Shown: positions 1 through 9,490, numbered from the stretch's first letter. The stretch: DNA of 64,000 bases from Pseudochelatococcus lubricantis (GCF_011762225.1 NZ_JAASQI010000003.1:186001-250000); one strand, 5' to 3'. Numbers and translations are program-made. Notes: generated from the sequence alone by a model not told the origin.

Positions 1-45
1 CGATTTTCCATGAGCGAGAGCGTCCGATTTTCCATGAGCGAATGC
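1..45. repeat. short direct repeat at window edge
   Basis: The 17-base string CGATTTTCCATGAGCGA occurs at 1-17 and again at 25-41, a period of 24 bases. It lies beyond the stop of the receiver gene and may continue left of the window. I see no gene in it. Confidence 0.6.
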
Positions 46-110
46 TTATCGGGCTGACGCTCCCATGTGCTCGGAAAGCGCTCCGGCGATAGGCTGCTTC
101 CCGTGGCGGC

Positions 111-473
111 TCAGTTCTTCCAGCTCGTCATAACCGCAGTGATGGCGTCGCTCAGGGCATTGTTGAGAAACGGCTTTTCCACAATCGGAATGCCCTGCGC
201 CTGCGCCCGGTCGCGCAGGGTGGTGCTTGGATAGCTGGTAATCAGGATTGCCGGCATGGCGGAGCGGCGTTCGAGCGCCAGCGAGGCGAGCATGTCGAGT
301 CCGCTTGCGCCGGGCATCTTTTCGTCGACCACGAGGCAGGCGTTGCTGGGCAGGTCGTGCGCTTCCAGAAACTCCGTCGGGCTGGTGTAGCAACGCACGG
401 CGTATCCCTCGATTTCGAGCGCGAACTTGAGGGCGCCGAGCACAGCTGGATCGTCGTCGATGATGAGCACCAT
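111..473 (-). CDS. single-domain response regulator, FixT-like
   Basis: A receiver domain of 120 residues with no output domain. Visible features are the acidic triad at residues 6-8, the phospho-acceptor Asp50 in VVDEKMPG, the Thr/Ser switch in LITSY and the conserved Lys in VEKPF. The start is the ATG after a GAGAAGAAG stretch; the frame stays open upstream to 842 but does not look like protein. It lies just downstream of fixJ on the same strand, with a perfect FNR/FixK box at 811-824 between them. In Caulobacter a single-domain receiver, FixT, is induced by FixK and inhibits the FixL kinase. Context and architecture suggest the same role here, but this is inference; only two Cys (28 and 46) are present. 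Confidence 0.8.
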   Translation of the reverse strand: MVLIIDDDPAVLGALKFALEIEGYAVRCYTSPTEFLEAHDLPSNACLVVDEKMPGASGLDMLASLALERRSAMPAILITSYPSTTLRDRAQAQGIPIVEKPFLNNALSDAITAVMTSWKN

Positions 474-845
474 CTTCTTCTCGACGATCAGCCTGCTCTC
501 CGACGGCGCGTATCCCGTGCCGTCATTTCCGGTCCGGTCGCTGTTTCCCCTCGCTCTGCCGGCGGCGCTGATGCCGGACGTCGCGTACCCTAGCCACGTC
601 AGTAGGCCACCCCCCGCATGCGGGCGATATTTCTCCCCACCGGAGCATTTATTGAAGTTGTTCACGGCACGCCACCATGTCCAGACCGCTCCAGACATTG
701 CATCGGTTCCAACCCGCAGCCGCGGTGCCGTCCATTCGCCGGTACCGCGCCGGCATCGATCGGCGCAACAGGAGTCTGCGTCATTTCGCCATAGTCCGCA
801 AACGGATGCCTTGACCTGCATCAACCATCCGGCATCGCTCACAGA
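474..845. other. intergenic region fixJ / receiver
   Basis: About 370 bases between the fixJ stop and the receiver start. The only recognisable element is the FixK box at 811-824. If FixK activates from its usual position, transcription would start near 776 on the minus strand and leave a leader of about 300 nt. No convincing gene is seen on either strand. Confidence 0.5.
811..824 (-). promoter_or_regulatory. FixK/FNR-type binding site
   Basis: Read on the minus strand the site is TTGATGCAGGTCAA, matching the FNR/FixK pattern TTGAY-N4-RTCAA at every defined position. It lies between fixJ and the single-domain receiver gene, and a FixK homologue is encoded at 3415-4188, so FixK control of the receiver gene is the natural reading. 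Confidence 0.7.
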
Positions 846-1496
846 TCAGGATGCTCCGGTCTCGCCGGCGAGATTCTGCCCGGAATCCAGCGCGTTACTG
901 CTGACGAGCGCCATGCGGACGAGATGCGACAGGCTGGCGGCGTTCATTTTCGTCATCACATGAGCGCGATGGACCTCGACCGTGCGCGGGCTGATTCCTA
1001 GCGAGACGGCGATATGCTTGTTGGTGAGACCCTTCACCAGCCCGTCGAGCACCTCACGTTCCCGGCTGGTCAGCGTCTGCAGCCGCTCGTTGATTTCGCA
1101 GGCCTCGGCGGTCGCCCGCGGCGAGGCCCTGCTACCGTCGAGCGCGATGCGGATGGCCGCCAGCAGCGTCTCGTCATCGAACGGCTTTTCGAGGAAATCG
1201 CTGGCGCCGATCTTCATGGCGTCGACGGCGAGCGGAATATCGGCGTTGCCGGTGATGACGATCACGGGCAGGTCGATGCCCTTTTCCTTCAGGATGCGAA
1301 GCAAATCTATGCCGCTGATGCCGGGCATGCGCACGTCCGTGACGATGCAGCCGCCGAGTCCCCAGGGCCGCTGCTCCAGAAATGCCTCTGCGGAAGGATA
1401 GGTCAGGACGGTCAGGTTCATGCCTTCCAGCAGGAACGAAAGGGAATCGCGCACTGATTCGTCGTCATCGATCACATGGACGGGGCCACTACGCAT
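846..1496 (-). CDS. fixJ: two-component response regulator FixJ
   Basis: Response regulator of 216 residues: receiver domain at about 5-120 with DDD at 10-12, phospho-acceptor Asp54 in VTDVRMPG, Thr in VITGN and Lys in EKPF; then a LuxR/NarL helix-turn-helix at about 137-205 (LTSREREVL ... [20 protein letters not shown]). Length and layout match rhizobial FixJ. The start ATG overlaps the 3' end of fixL by 8 bases, so the pair is translationally coupled. Phosphorylated FixJ activates fixK in this family; fixK lies just beyond fixL in the opposite direction. Confidence 0.95.
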   Translation of the reverse strand: MRSGPVHVIDDDESVRDSLSFLLEGMNLTVLTYPSAEAFLEQRPWGLGGCIVTDVRMPGISGIDLLRILKEKGIDLPVIVITGNADIPLAVDAMKIGASDFLEKPFDDETLLAAIRIALDGSRASPRATAEACEINERLQTLTSREREVLDGLVKGLTNKHIAVSLGISPRTVEVHRAHVMTKMNAASLSHLVRMALVSSNALDSGQNLAGETGAS

Positions 1497-3171
1497 GCTC
1501 CGGAGACTCCTCTTGGGCCGAGCGAAGGGTGAAGCGAAAGATAGTGCCGCCGCCGGACGCGCCGTCAGCGTTGATCTGGCCGCCGTGGGCCTCCACGATG
1601 GTGCGCGAGATCGACAGTCCCACGCCCATGCCGTTCTGTTTCGTCGTCACGAAGGGCTGGAACAGGCGCCTCGCGACATCGGGCACAAGGCCGGGTCCCG
1701 TATCTTCGACGCTCACTTCCACCATGCCGTCTTCAATCGGCTTCGTCACGACGCGGATTTCCCGCACATCGGAATCCTGCACCGCCTCCAGCGCGTTGCG
1801 CAACAGATTCACGAGCACCTGCTGTATCTGCACCTTGTCCGCCAGCACCCACATGGCGCGGGGATCGAGGTGGTAGGTGACGCGCGTTCCGTATTCGCGG
1901 GCGCCGACAAGCGCCAGCGCGCTTGCCTCCTCGATCACCTTGGTGAGGTTTTCCACACGCCGCTCGCTTTCGCCGCGCGCCACGAACTCCCGCAGGCGGC
2001 GGATGATCTGGCCGGCGCGCAGGGCCTGGTCGGACGCCTTCTCCAGCGCGTCGCGGATGCGTGTGGCGCGCGGCTCGTCATCGTTCTCCAGCAGGCGGCG
2101 CAGGCCGCGCAGATAGTTGGCGATGGCGGTCAGCGGCTGGTTCAGTTCGTGCGCCAGCGTGGAAGCCATTTCGCCCATCGCCGTCAGACGCGAGATGTGG
2201 ACGAGTTCCGCCTGCAGATCCTGCAGCCGCGTCTCCGTCTTCTGCCGCTCGGTCAGGTCGCGGACGAAACCGGTGAAGAAGACATCGCCGGGCGCGGTTG
2301 TTTCGCCGACAGAAAGTTGCATCGGGAAGGTGGAGCCGTCCTTGCGCTGTCCCATGACGACGCGGCCGATGCCGATGATGCGTTTCTCGCCGGTCCGCAG
2401 GTAGCGTTCCATGTAGCGATCGTGATCCTCCCGGTAGGGAGAGGGCATCAGGATCGAGACGTTCCGGCCCATCACCTCCTCGGCGGTAAAGCCGAACAGG
2501 CGCTCCGCCGCGCGGGAGAAGGAGTGGATGCGCCCGAAACGATCGATCACGACCATGGCATCCGGCACCGTATCCAGAATCGAGCGCAGATGCGCCTCCC
2601 GGGCGAGCAGGTCCCGCGCCGCCGTGTCGGCTTCGGGCGCCTCCTGGTGTTCGTTCCGGGTGCGCAGGCGCTCGCCGTAGTACGCCATGCCGAGGCCAAC
2701 CAGGGCGAAGGCGGCGGCGGCGGCTATATCGGCCTGCGCCTCGCCCGGCGCATGATCAGTGAGCGCGCCGGCGACTGCCAGCGCTACGGCGGTCGCGACC
2801 ACGCCGGGACGGAAACCGCGCTCGCATGCGAACAGAACGGCGAGGAGCAGCATCGGCTGTAGCAGCAACGGTTCGTCGCCAAGCTGAAAGACGAAGCCCA
2901 GCATGCCAACGAAGGCGACCGCGAGAAGCCCTCGTCCGTAATAAAGATAAGGCACGCGCCTGCCGACGCGGGCGGGTGCCAGCGCTTGCGCCGCTCCGGA
3001 ACGGATACGGAAAAGCGGGCAGGCGGAAACCCCGTCCTCCGGCGAGTTGGCAGCTTTCGCAGAAACATTGCGCTGCCGCAAGGCATCCGGGACCTGCGGC
3101 GGGTAATAATCTTTCCCGGCGCCTTGTTTCTGGGCGCCCCCGGGTTCGTTTCGGGACAGACGGTCGATCAT
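1489..3171 (-). CDS. fixL: oxygen sensor histidine kinase FixL
   Basis: Membrane sensor kinase of 560 residues. An N-terminal region with several hydrophobic segments (about 80-165) is followed by a haem PAS domain (about 193-305). The predicted proximal haem ligand is His250 ([11 protein letters not shown]) and the distal Arg is Arg270 (IIGIGR), both as in FixL. The kinase core has the H-box [13 protein letters not shown] with phospho-acceptor His341, then an HATPase domain with N, G1 and G2 boxes (LRNALEA, EDTGPGL, GVGLS). Oxygen loss from haem turns the kinase on and it phosphorylates FixJ. The first part of the N terminus is low in conservation, so the start could be further in. Confidence 0.94.
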   Translation of the reverse strand: MIDRLSRNEPGGAQKQGAGKDYYPPQVPDALRQRNVSAKAANSPEDGVSACPLFRIRSGAAQALAPARVGRRVPYLYYGRGLLAVAFVGMLGFVFQLGDEPLLLQPMLLLAVLFACERGFRPGVVATAVALAVAGALTDHAPGEAQADIAAAAAFALVGLGMAYYGERLRTRNEHQEAPEADTAARDLLAREAHLRSILDTVPDAMVVIDRFGRIHSFSRAAERLFGFTAEEVMGRNVSILMPSPYREDHDRYMERYLRTGEKRIIGIGRVVMGQRKDGSTFPMQLSVGETTAPGDVFFTGFVRDLTERQKTETRLQDLQAELVHISRLTAMGEMASTLAHELNQPLTAIANYLRGLRRLLENDDEPRATRIRDALEKASDQALRAGQIIRRLREFVARGESERRVENLTKVIEEASALALVGAREYGTRVTYHLDPRAMWVLADKVQIQQVLVNLLRNALEAVQDSDVREIRVVTKPIEDGMVEVSVEDTGPGLVPDVARRLFQPFVTTKQNGMGVGLSISRTIVEAHGGQINADGASGGGTIFRFTLRSAQEESPEHA

Positions 3172-3330
3172 CGTTGGTCTCTGTTTCGCTCAGGTCCGGT
3201 GATCCCGGTCGGGCGTCGTTCCGGTGCGTCTCTCGGGCGGCCGCGAACCGCCGCGCAGGCTGGCATGATTTTGCCGCAGGTCGTTGCCCGCTACCTTGCG
3301 CCGACCGCATAAAGGGTTCAACATCCGGTA

Positions 3331-3353
3331 CTACGGGATTTCCCTTACGCAGT
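3331..3353 (+). promoter_or_regulatory. candidate FixJ operator in fixK promoter
   Basis: About 60 bases upstream of the fixK start lie two TACG-type elements, CTACGGG and TTACGCAG, flanking ATTTCCC. This resembles the TACG/TTTCC-type FixJ-P target of rhizobial fixK promoters as I recall it. The location between divergent fixL and fixK supports it. No footprint or alignment was possible here. Confidence 0.4.
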
Positions 3354-3414
3354 CGACCGGATTCCGCGTCACGCGGGACGGCGATACACAAAGGACATGA
3401 CGAAGGGAGACGAC

Positions 3415-4188
3415 ATGTCCAGCATCCTGCAAACGCCCCAGACTGTCACCACCGCCGCTATCCCTCTTCCTGCCTCTCCGGTGAACCTCGCCGACGCGAG
3501 AATACGCGGGCAGTGGCGGCCTTCCGCCGAGCAGATCGCCGACTGGTCGCTCGACGCGCGGATCGTCCATATGTTCGCCGAGATCGGGACGCCGGGCACG
3601 GTCGCCCGCAATGGCGAATTGTACGCGGAAGACGACGCAGTCGACAATCTTTACAGGATCGAAAGCGGCGTCATCCGTACCTGCAAGATCCTGAACGACG
3701 GACGTCGGCAGATCGACGGCTTCTACATGGCCGGCGACATCGTCGGGCTGGAATTCGGCCGCCGGCACCTGTATTGCGCGGAAGCCGTGTCGCGCGCCAC
3801 CTTTCGCGTCGTACGGATGCGCACGGTGCACGCGCAGATCGAGACCGGCGGCGACATGTCCTGCGCATTGTGGGAGATGACGGCACGTGAGCTGTACCGC
3901 TCGCAGCAGCACATCCTGCTGCTTGGCCGCCGCAGCGCGCAGGAGCGGGTGGGCTGCTTCCTGCTGGCGATGGCGAACCGGATCGTCGGCAAGGATGTGC
4001 TCGATACTGCCGGCGCGGCGTTCGATCTGCCGATGTCGCGTCAGGACATGGCCGATTATCTCGGCCTGACGATCGAGACGGTTTCACGCACGTTCACGCA
4101 ACTGGAGGCCACGGGCGTGATTGCTCTCGAGTCGGCCCGGACGTTGCGCCTCTGCAACCGTTCGGTGCTCCGCGAGATGAACGGTTGA
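3415..4188 (+). CDS. fixK: Crp/Fnr-family regulator FixK
   Basis: Transcription factor of 257 residues with a cyclic-nucleotide-type sensor domain (LYRIESGVIRTCKIL ... FYMAGDIVGLEFG), a dimer helix, and a C-terminal helix-turn-helix (LPMSRQDMADYLGLTIETVSRTFTQLE). The E..SR recognition helix is that of FNR/FixK proteins, which bind TTGAT-N4-ATCAA. The N-terminal cysteine cluster of oxygen-sensing FNR is absent, as usual for FixK, whose activity is set by FixLJ. I chose the ATG with AAGGGAG six bases upstream; an in-frame ATG 18 bases earlier is possible. It is divergent from fixL and probably drives the receiver gene through the box at 811. Confidence 0.92.
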   Translation: MSSILQTPQTVTTAAIPLPASPVNLADARIRGQWRPSAEQIADWSLDARIVHMFAEIGTPGTVARNGELYAEDDAVDNLYRIESGVIRTCKILNDGRRQIDGFYMAGDIVGLEFGRRHLYCAEAVSRATFRVVRMRTVHAQIETGGDMSCALWEMTARELYRSQQHILLLGRRSAQERVGCFLLAMANRIVGKDVLDTAGAAFDLPMSRQDMADYLGLTIETVSRTFTQLEATGVIALESARTLRLCNRSVLREMNG

Positions 4189-4217
4189 GAGCAGATCCGA
4201 TCCCTTTCGGGACCGGG

Positions 4218-5348
4218 TCATCCCCACGGCCCCCTTTTCCGGGGAGGGGGCTGGTTGTCTGTTGGGCGGCGGGCGTTCCATCTGTCGCGCCACCGGCGGC
4301 TCCAGGGGCCGCCGGCGTCGGTGCCGGGCTCCGGAGCGGCGTCGGTCGTCGCCGGTTCTGTGCCGGGAACGGGCAAGGGCTCGCTCGGCAAGTGGCCGCC
4401 GGCATAACGCACCAGCGCATCGATCCTGTCCCCGATGGGCGGGTGTGTCGCGAAAAGGCTGCTGAAGCCGGTGCGCGGGTTATCGATGCACATTTCCATG
4501 ACGGCAGATGGCGCGGCGGGAACGTCGCTATGGCCGGATATCTTCAGCAGCGCCGAGATCATCGCGTCCGGGTTTTTCGTCAGTTCTACCGCTCCGGCAT
4601 CCGCGAGATACTCGCGCGAACGCGATAGCGAGAAGCGGATGGCGATGGATAGCACCCACGCCAGAACCGCCAGCACCAGCGCGACAAAGATGGCTAGCGC
4701 CGCGCCGCCGCCCTTCCGGTCGTTGTCGCGGGAGGACGAGCGCATGGGTGCGAACCGCAGCCAGCGGAAGAGCATCTCGCCGAAAAACGAGACCACGCCG
4801 GCGATGATCATCGCCGTCACCATCAACTGCACATCCCTGTTGCGGATGTGGGTCAACTCGTGGGCGAGCACTGCCTCGATCTCGGCGCGGTTCAGCGTCG
4901 CCAGCAGGCCGCGCGTGACGGTGACCGTATACTGGTCTTCGTTGAGGCCGGAGGCATAGGCGTTCAGCGCATCCGTTTCCATGACGGCGAGGCGGGGCGT
5001 GCGCAGGCCGCGCGAGATGCACAGGTTTTCGAGCAGCGCATAAAGCTCGGGCGCGTCGGCGCGCGTGATGTCGTGCGAGCCGGTGATCGCGCCGAGGATT
5101 TTCTGGTGAAAGAAGTAGGCGATTCCGATCCACGCGAGCGCCGCCAGCGTGGCGACGGGAATCGTCGTGACGAAGCCGTCCAGCGCACGACGGACGAGCA
5201 CATCGAAAGGCGCGTTCGCCGCGAGCGCCTCGCCGGCCAGCGCGCCCGCGAACACGAGCACATACACCAGCAGGAATAGCCCCGCTATCAGCAGCGCGGA
5301 ACGGACACGGTTGGCCCGGATATGCGTATAGATCCCGAACGCGGCCAT
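4218..5348 (-). CDS. M48 family metalloprotease (HtpX-like)
   Basis: Membrane zinc metalloprotease of 376 residues. Two N-terminal hydrophobic segments (about 18-40 and 60-80), the zinc motif HELTH at 163-167 with a third ligand likely Glu246 (REYLAD), and a third and fourth membrane stretch (about 180-190 and 216-238). The C-terminal 60 residues are a Pro/Arg-rich tail that M48 HtpX proteins usually lack. Family members degrade misfolded membrane proteins. It sits 14 bases after lemA in the same direction; LemA plus M48 peptidase is a recurring pair. Confidence 0.88.
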   Translation of the reverse strand: MAAFGIYTHIRANRVRSALLIAGLFLLVYVLVFAGALAGEALAANAPFDVLVRRALDGFVTTIPVATLAALAWIGIAYFFHQKILGAITGSHDITRADAPELYALLENLCISRGLRTPRLAVMETDALNAYASGLNEDQYTVTVTRGLLATLNRAEIEAVLAHELTHIRNRDVQLMVTAMIIAGVVSFFGEMLFRWLRFAPMRSSSRDNDRKGGGAALAIFVALVLAVLAWVLSIAIRFSLSRSREYLADAGAVELTKNPDAMISALLKISGHSDVPAAPSAVMEMCIDNPRTGFSSLFATHPPIGDRIDALVRYAGGHLPSEPLPVPGTEPATTDAAPEPGTDAGGPWSRRWRDRWNARRPTDNQPPPRKRGPWG

Positions 5349-5362
5349 TCAGCAACCGTCTA

Positions 5363-5917
5363 TCAGAATTTCACCGTCGGCGGCGCGTCGAGCTGCTGGC
5401 GCGCCGTCTCGCCCACGTCGAAGAACTCCCGGTGCGTGAAGCCGAAGTTCCGGGCGAACAGGGTGGCGGGAAACGATTCGATGGCGGCGTTGTATTCGCT
5501 CACCGCGTTGTTGAAGAAGCGCCGCGCGGCCGCGAGCTTGTTCTCGATATCGGAAAGATCGAGCTGCAATTGTTGGAAATTGCCGCTCGCCTTGAGGTCC
5601 GGATAGGCTTCGGCCACGGCGAGGAGCCGGCCCAGTGCCCCCGTCAGCGCCTGCTCGGCACTGGCCTGTCCGGCGGAACCCTGCGCCTCAAGGGCAAGCT
5701 GGCGCGCCCGCGTGACCGAATCGAGCGTCTCGCGCTCATGCACGGCATAGCCCTTCACCGTCTCGACGAGGTTGGGAACAAGGTCGCGGCGCTGCTTGAG
5801 CTGCACGTCGATATCGCCGAATGCCTGATTGACCCGCTGCCGCAGGGACACCAGCCCGTTGTAGACGAAGACGGTGTAAAGCAGGAGTGCGACGATGACG
5901 CCGAGGATGATCCACAT
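5363..5917 (-). CDS. lemA: LemA family protein
   Basis: Protein of 184 residues with one N-terminal membrane helix (WIILGVIVALLLYTVFVYNGL) followed by a helical LemA domain (LRQRVNQAFGDIDVQLKQRRDLVPNLV, YNAAIESFP). The start is the ATG after AAGGGGG; an upstream in-frame ATG would add 11 residues without a ribosome site. It forms a two-gene unit with the M48 protease. LemA function is not established; the fixed pairing suggests a partner or regulator of the protease. Confidence 0.92.
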   Translation of the reverse strand: MWIILGVIVALLLYTVFVYNGLVSLRQRVNQAFGDIDVQLKQRRDLVPNLVETVKGYAVHERETLDSVTRARQLALEAQGSAGQASAEQALTGALGRLLAVAEAYPDLKASGNFQQLQLDLSDIENKLAAARRFFNNAVSEYNAAIESFPATLFARNFGFTHREFFDVGETARQQLDAPPTVKF

Positions 5918-6022
5918 GACGGCCCCCTTGGAGCGTTGCAATGATGGCAACTTATGGCGAACGGCGCCGACGCCAGTGTGACACAGGCCGCCCGCGCGTA
6001 GAAGGGCCGTGCGGTTTTTTCG

Positions 6023-6391
6023 TCAGCCGTCCTCGCCCGGCTCGCTGCCGGGCGGCGCTCCGCCGGATGTCGCCGGAACATGGGCCTCCACATGGGCCGT
6101 TGCCGCGGCGTCCGGGTGGCGCCCGCGGGTTCCTGACGCCCGCAGCGCCATGCCGCCTACCTCAAGCCCCACTTTGCCGCTATCCTGATTATCGAAGCGG
6201 AAGATGATGCCGAACGAATGCCAGTTGTCAGGCGGGACGCCATAGTAACGGACGATGTCTCGCAGGATCGGTTCCAGCCTCCGGGCGATATCCAGGCGGC
6301 GCTCCAGATCGCGATCGAGTGCCTGCAGCACCTCATTGATGTCGATCATTTCATCGAACGCCATGACTTGCGGCGTGTCGTCGTCGGACAT
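6023..6391 (-). CDS. conserved-looking hypothetical protein
   Basis: I do not recognise this 122-residue protein. It begins with a strong GAGGAG site five bases before ATG. The first 50 residues are acidic and helical (INEVLQALDRDLERRLDIARRLEPILRDIVRYYGVPPDNW), then a beta-rich part, and the last 40 residues are low-complexity Gly/Pro/Ala. No membrane segment, signal peptide or catalytic motif is visible. It stands alone between lemA and ilvA. Confidence 0.65.
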   Translation of the reverse strand: MSDDDTPQVMAFDEMIDINEVLQALDRDLERRLDIARRLEPILRDIVRYYGVPPDNWHSFGIIFRFDNQDSGKVGLEVGGMALRASGTRGRHPDAAATAHVEAHVPATSGGAPPGSEPGEDG

Positions 6392-6670
6392 GCGTTCTCC
6401 TCAACCTGCGGGGGCGTGCCCCCGTCACTCCGCCGCCAGATCGGAAACTGTCGTTCGGCAATTTTCCGCCCGCATATCCGGCGTAGCGGATAATAACAGG
6501 CAATCGCGGCCGGTGTATATGTTCGCAACGCGACTCTGATCCGGCAAAGCGGTGGTTCCGCCGGGCGCGAAGGTGCGCTATTGCTCTGTCATCGCCGCCG
6601 GCAGGGCCGGCGAAGGATCGCGAACGCGCACCATATAAATATATCACAGCATGACAGGCAAAGGCGAGCG

Positions 6671-8197
6671 ATGCCAGACACGCAAAACTATATCCGCCGG
6701 ATATTGACGTCATCGGTCTATGACGTTGCCATCGAATCTCCGCTCGATCCGATGCGGCGTCTGTCGCAGCGCATCGGCACGCCGGTCTTCCTGAAGCGTG
6801 AGGACCTGCAGCCGGTCTATTCCTTCAAGCTGCGCGGCGCCTATAACAAGGTGGCGCAACTTTCGGCGGAGGAACGCGCGCGCGGCGTCATCTGCGCCTC
6901 GGCCGGCAATCACGCCCAGGGCGTGGCTCTCGCCACCCAGAAGCTCGGCATCCGTTCCGTCATCGTCATGCCGCGCACCACGCCCGGCATCAAGGTCGCG
7001 GCTGTGCGCAATCTCGGCGGCGAGGTGGTGCTGTTCGGCGACGCCTTCGACGACGCGCGCCGCCACGCGATGGAACTGGAACGCGAGCAAGGCCTCGTCT
7101 TCGTCCACCCCTACGACGATCCGGATGTGATCGCCGGGCAGGGTACGGTCGCGGTGGAGCTGCTGCGCCAGCATCCGGGGCCGCTGGAAGCCGTTTTCGT
7201 GCCCATCGGCGGCGGCGGCCTGGCGTCGGGCATCGCGCTCTACATCAAGTTCCTGCGCCCCAATGTGAAGGTGATCGGCGTCGAGCCCGACGACGCCGCC
7301 AGCATGAAGGCCGCCATCGCCGCGGGCGAGCGCGTGGTGCTGCCGCATGTCGGCCTGTTCGCGGACGGCGTCGCCGTAGCGCAGGCGGGCGTGGAGACGT
7401 TCCGCATCTGCCGTGAACGGCTCGACGGCATCATCACCGTTTCAGGCGACGAAATCTGCGCGGCGATCAAGGACATCTTCGACGACACCCGCGCCATCGC
7501 CGAACCGGCCGGCGCGCTGGCGCTCGCGGGGCTCAAGCGCTACCGCACGCTGCCGGAGGCCGGCAACGGCCCGTTGATCGCCATCAACTCCGGCGCCAAC
7601 CTCAACTTCGATCGCCTGCAGCACGTGGCCGAACGGGCGCAGGTCGGCGAGCGGTCCGAGGCGCTGATCGCCGTTACCATTCCCGAGCGGCCGGGCAGCT
7701 ACCGCCAGTTCATCCGCCTGCTGGGCGACCGCCAGATCACGGAGTTCAACTACCGTTATGCGGCCGGCGCCGATGCCCATATTTTCGTCGGCGTGCAGCT
7801 GCGCGACGGCGAGCGGGAGCGGGAACAGATCCTCGCCCTGCTGAAGGAGCGTGATTACCCGGCGATCGACCTCTCCGACAACGAGCTTGCGAAGCTGCAC
7901 GTCCGCCATATGGTCGGTGGACGGGCGGCCTCGGTGGGCAACGAACTCGTCTACCGGTTCGAATTTCCGGAACGCCCGGGCGCGCTGTTGCGCTTTCTGG
8001 AGGTGCTGCGCTCGGACTGGAACATCTCGATGTTCCACTATCGCAACCACGGCACGGATTTCGGCCGGGTGCTCGCGGGCATCCAGGTGGAGGAGGCCGA
8101 CCGGCCCGCATTCGCCGGTTTTCTGGAGGAGCTTGGCTATCCCTGGTGGGAGGAGACGGACAATCCCGCCTACCGGCTTTTCCTGGACGGAAGCTGA
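6671..8197 (+). CDS. ilvA: threonine ammonia-lyase, biosynthetic
   Basis: PLP enzyme of 508 residues that deaminates threonine to 2-oxobutanoate, the first step to isoleucine. The PLP lysine is Lys53 in SFKLRGAYN, the phosphate-binding loop is GGGGLASG, and SAGNHAQG is also present. The C-terminal 180 residues hold two ACT-like regulatory domains (ERPGSYRQF ..., ERPGALLRF ...), so this is the isoleucine-inhibited biosynthetic form and not the short catabolic one. The start ATG follows AAAGGCGAG. Confidence 0.95.
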   Translation: MPDTQNYIRRILTSSVYDVAIESPLDPMRRLSQRIGTPVFLKREDLQPVYSFKLRGAYNKVAQLSAEERARGVICASAGNHAQGVALATQKLGIRSVIVMPRTTPGIKVAAVRNLGGEVVLFGDAFDDARRHAMELEREQGLVFVHPYDDPDVIAGQGTVAVELLRQHPGPLEAVFVPIGGGGLASGIALYIKFLRPNVKVIGVEPDDAASMKAAIAAGERVVLPHVGLFADGVAVAQAGVETFRICRERLDGIITVSGDEICAAIKDIFDDTRAIAEPAGALALAGLKRYRTLPEAGNGPLIAINSGANLNFDRLQHVAERAQVGERSEALIAVTIPERPGSYRQFIRLLGDRQITEFNYRYAAGADAHIFVGVQLRDGEREREQILALLKERDYPAIDLSDNELAKLHVRHMVGGRAASVGNELVYRFEFPERPGALLRFLEVLRSDWNISMFHYRNHGTDFGRVLAGIQVEEADRPAFAGFLEELGYPWWEETDNPAYRLFLDGS

Positions 8198-8332
8198 AGC
8201 TAAAGTTTCATATCCGTCCGGATATTCGCCACATTGCACGCGCCTTTTTGGATGGTCGAGTTACCACACCGGCGGGCGTTCTATCGGGCGGCCGCCGGGA
8301 GATGTCAGGCGCTTCTACCGGCGGCATATGCG

Positions 8333-9490
8333 ATGGCTTTCCCTCCCCACCCGAATGAAGAATCGTCGCCGACACCCTCGGCCGGTTTGCTGGAAATCGA
8401 CCTCGCGGCCATCCGCGCCAATTACCGCCTGTTGCAGGCGCGGCTGGGGCAGACCCAGTGCGCCGGCGTGGTGAAGGCGGATGCCTACGGCCTCGGCGCG
8501 TCGCGCGTCGCGCCGGAACTGCACGCTGAAGGCTGCCGCCACTTCTTCGTCGCGCATTTCGACGAAGCGCTGGCGCTGCGGCCTGTGCTGCCGGACGACA
8601 GCACTCTTTATGTATTGAATGGCCTCACGCGCGACGCCGTCGGCGCGTGCGCGCAAGCGGCGGTCGTGCCGGTGCTCAATTCAGCCGATCATCTCGCCGC
8701 GTGGCGCGCGGAGGCAGCGCGGCTCGGCCGCATCTTGCCCGCCGTCGTACAGATCGATACCGGCATGTCGCGCCTTGGCCTCGCGCCGGCGGAGGTGCGG
8801 ACGCTCGCGCAGAACGCGCGGGCTTTCGAGGGGCTCGACATCCTTTTCGTCATGAGCCATCTCGCCTGCGCCGACGAACCGGCACGTGCCGCCAATGCCG
8901 AGCAACTCGCCAACTTCCGCGCCGGCCACGATGTCCTCGCCTCCCATTCCGCCTTTGCTCGCGCACGCCGCTGTCTCGCCAACTCCTCCGGCATCTTCCT
9001 GGGGCAGGACTATCATTTCGACATGGCACGTCCCGGCGCGGCGCTCTACGGCATCAATCCCCTGCCGGGGAGGCCCAATCCGATGCGCCCGGTCGTGCGC
9101 CTCCACGCACGTGTCATCCAGACGCGGGCGATCCCGCGCGGCGTCCATGTCGGCTACGGTTACACCTTCGAAGCGCCTGCGCCCGTGCGCGTTGCCACGC
9201 TGTCCGTGGGCTACGCGGACGGCTGGCTGCGCAGTCTGGGCGGGCGCGGCACGGTCTACCTCGACGGTCACCGCCTGCCCATACTGGGCCGCGTGTCGAT
9301 GGACAGCATCTCGGTAGACATCTCCTCGCTGCCGGAAGGCGCGGTCGGCACGGATGCACGGGTCGAACTGATCGGCGACCACCAGAGCGTCGATCAGGTG
9401 GCGGACGCGGCCGGCACCATTGGATACGAGATCCTGACATCGCTCGGTCATCGCTACAGGCGCATCTATAGCGGTGAGGCGCGGGCCTGA
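8333..9490 (+). CDS. alr: alanine racemase
   Basis: PLP enzyme of 385 residues that interconverts L- and D-alanine. The PLP lysine is Lys48 in VVKADAYGLG, and the C-terminal domain has VGYGYTF (catalytic Tyr region) and RVSMDSISVD. I placed the start at the ATG 20 residues before the conserved LEIDLAAIRANY; a TTG at 8234 and an ATG at 8252 are in frame upstream, and no ribosome site is decisive. It is followed after 41 bases by dadA; alr-dadA pairs make and then oxidise D-alanine, so this may be the catabolic racemase. It is the only racemase in the window. Confidence 0.93.
   Translation: MAFPPHPNEESSPTPSAGLLEIDLAAIRANYRLLQARLGQTQCAGVVKADAYGLGASRVAPELHAEGCRHFFVAHFDEALALRPVLPDDSTLYVLNGLTRDAVGACAQAAVVPVLNSADHLAAWRAEAARLGRILPAVVQIDTGMSRLGLAPAEVRTLAQNARAFEGLDILFVMSHLACADEPARAANAEQLANFRAGHDVLASHSAFARARRCLANSSGIFLGQDYHFDMARPGAALYGINPLPGRPNPMRPVVRLHARVIQTRAIPRGVHVGYGYTFEAPAPVRVATLSVGYADGWLRSLGGRGTVYLDGHRLPILGRVSMDSISVDISSLPEGAVGTDARVELIGDHQSVDQVADAAGTIGYEILTSLGHRYRRIYSGEARA

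Noticed and set aside
474-842. N-terminal extension of the receiver protein to 243 residues
   Set aside because: The extra 123 residues are low-quality (Gly/Arg/Trp/Cys-rich) and contain the FixK box; the receiver is complete without them.
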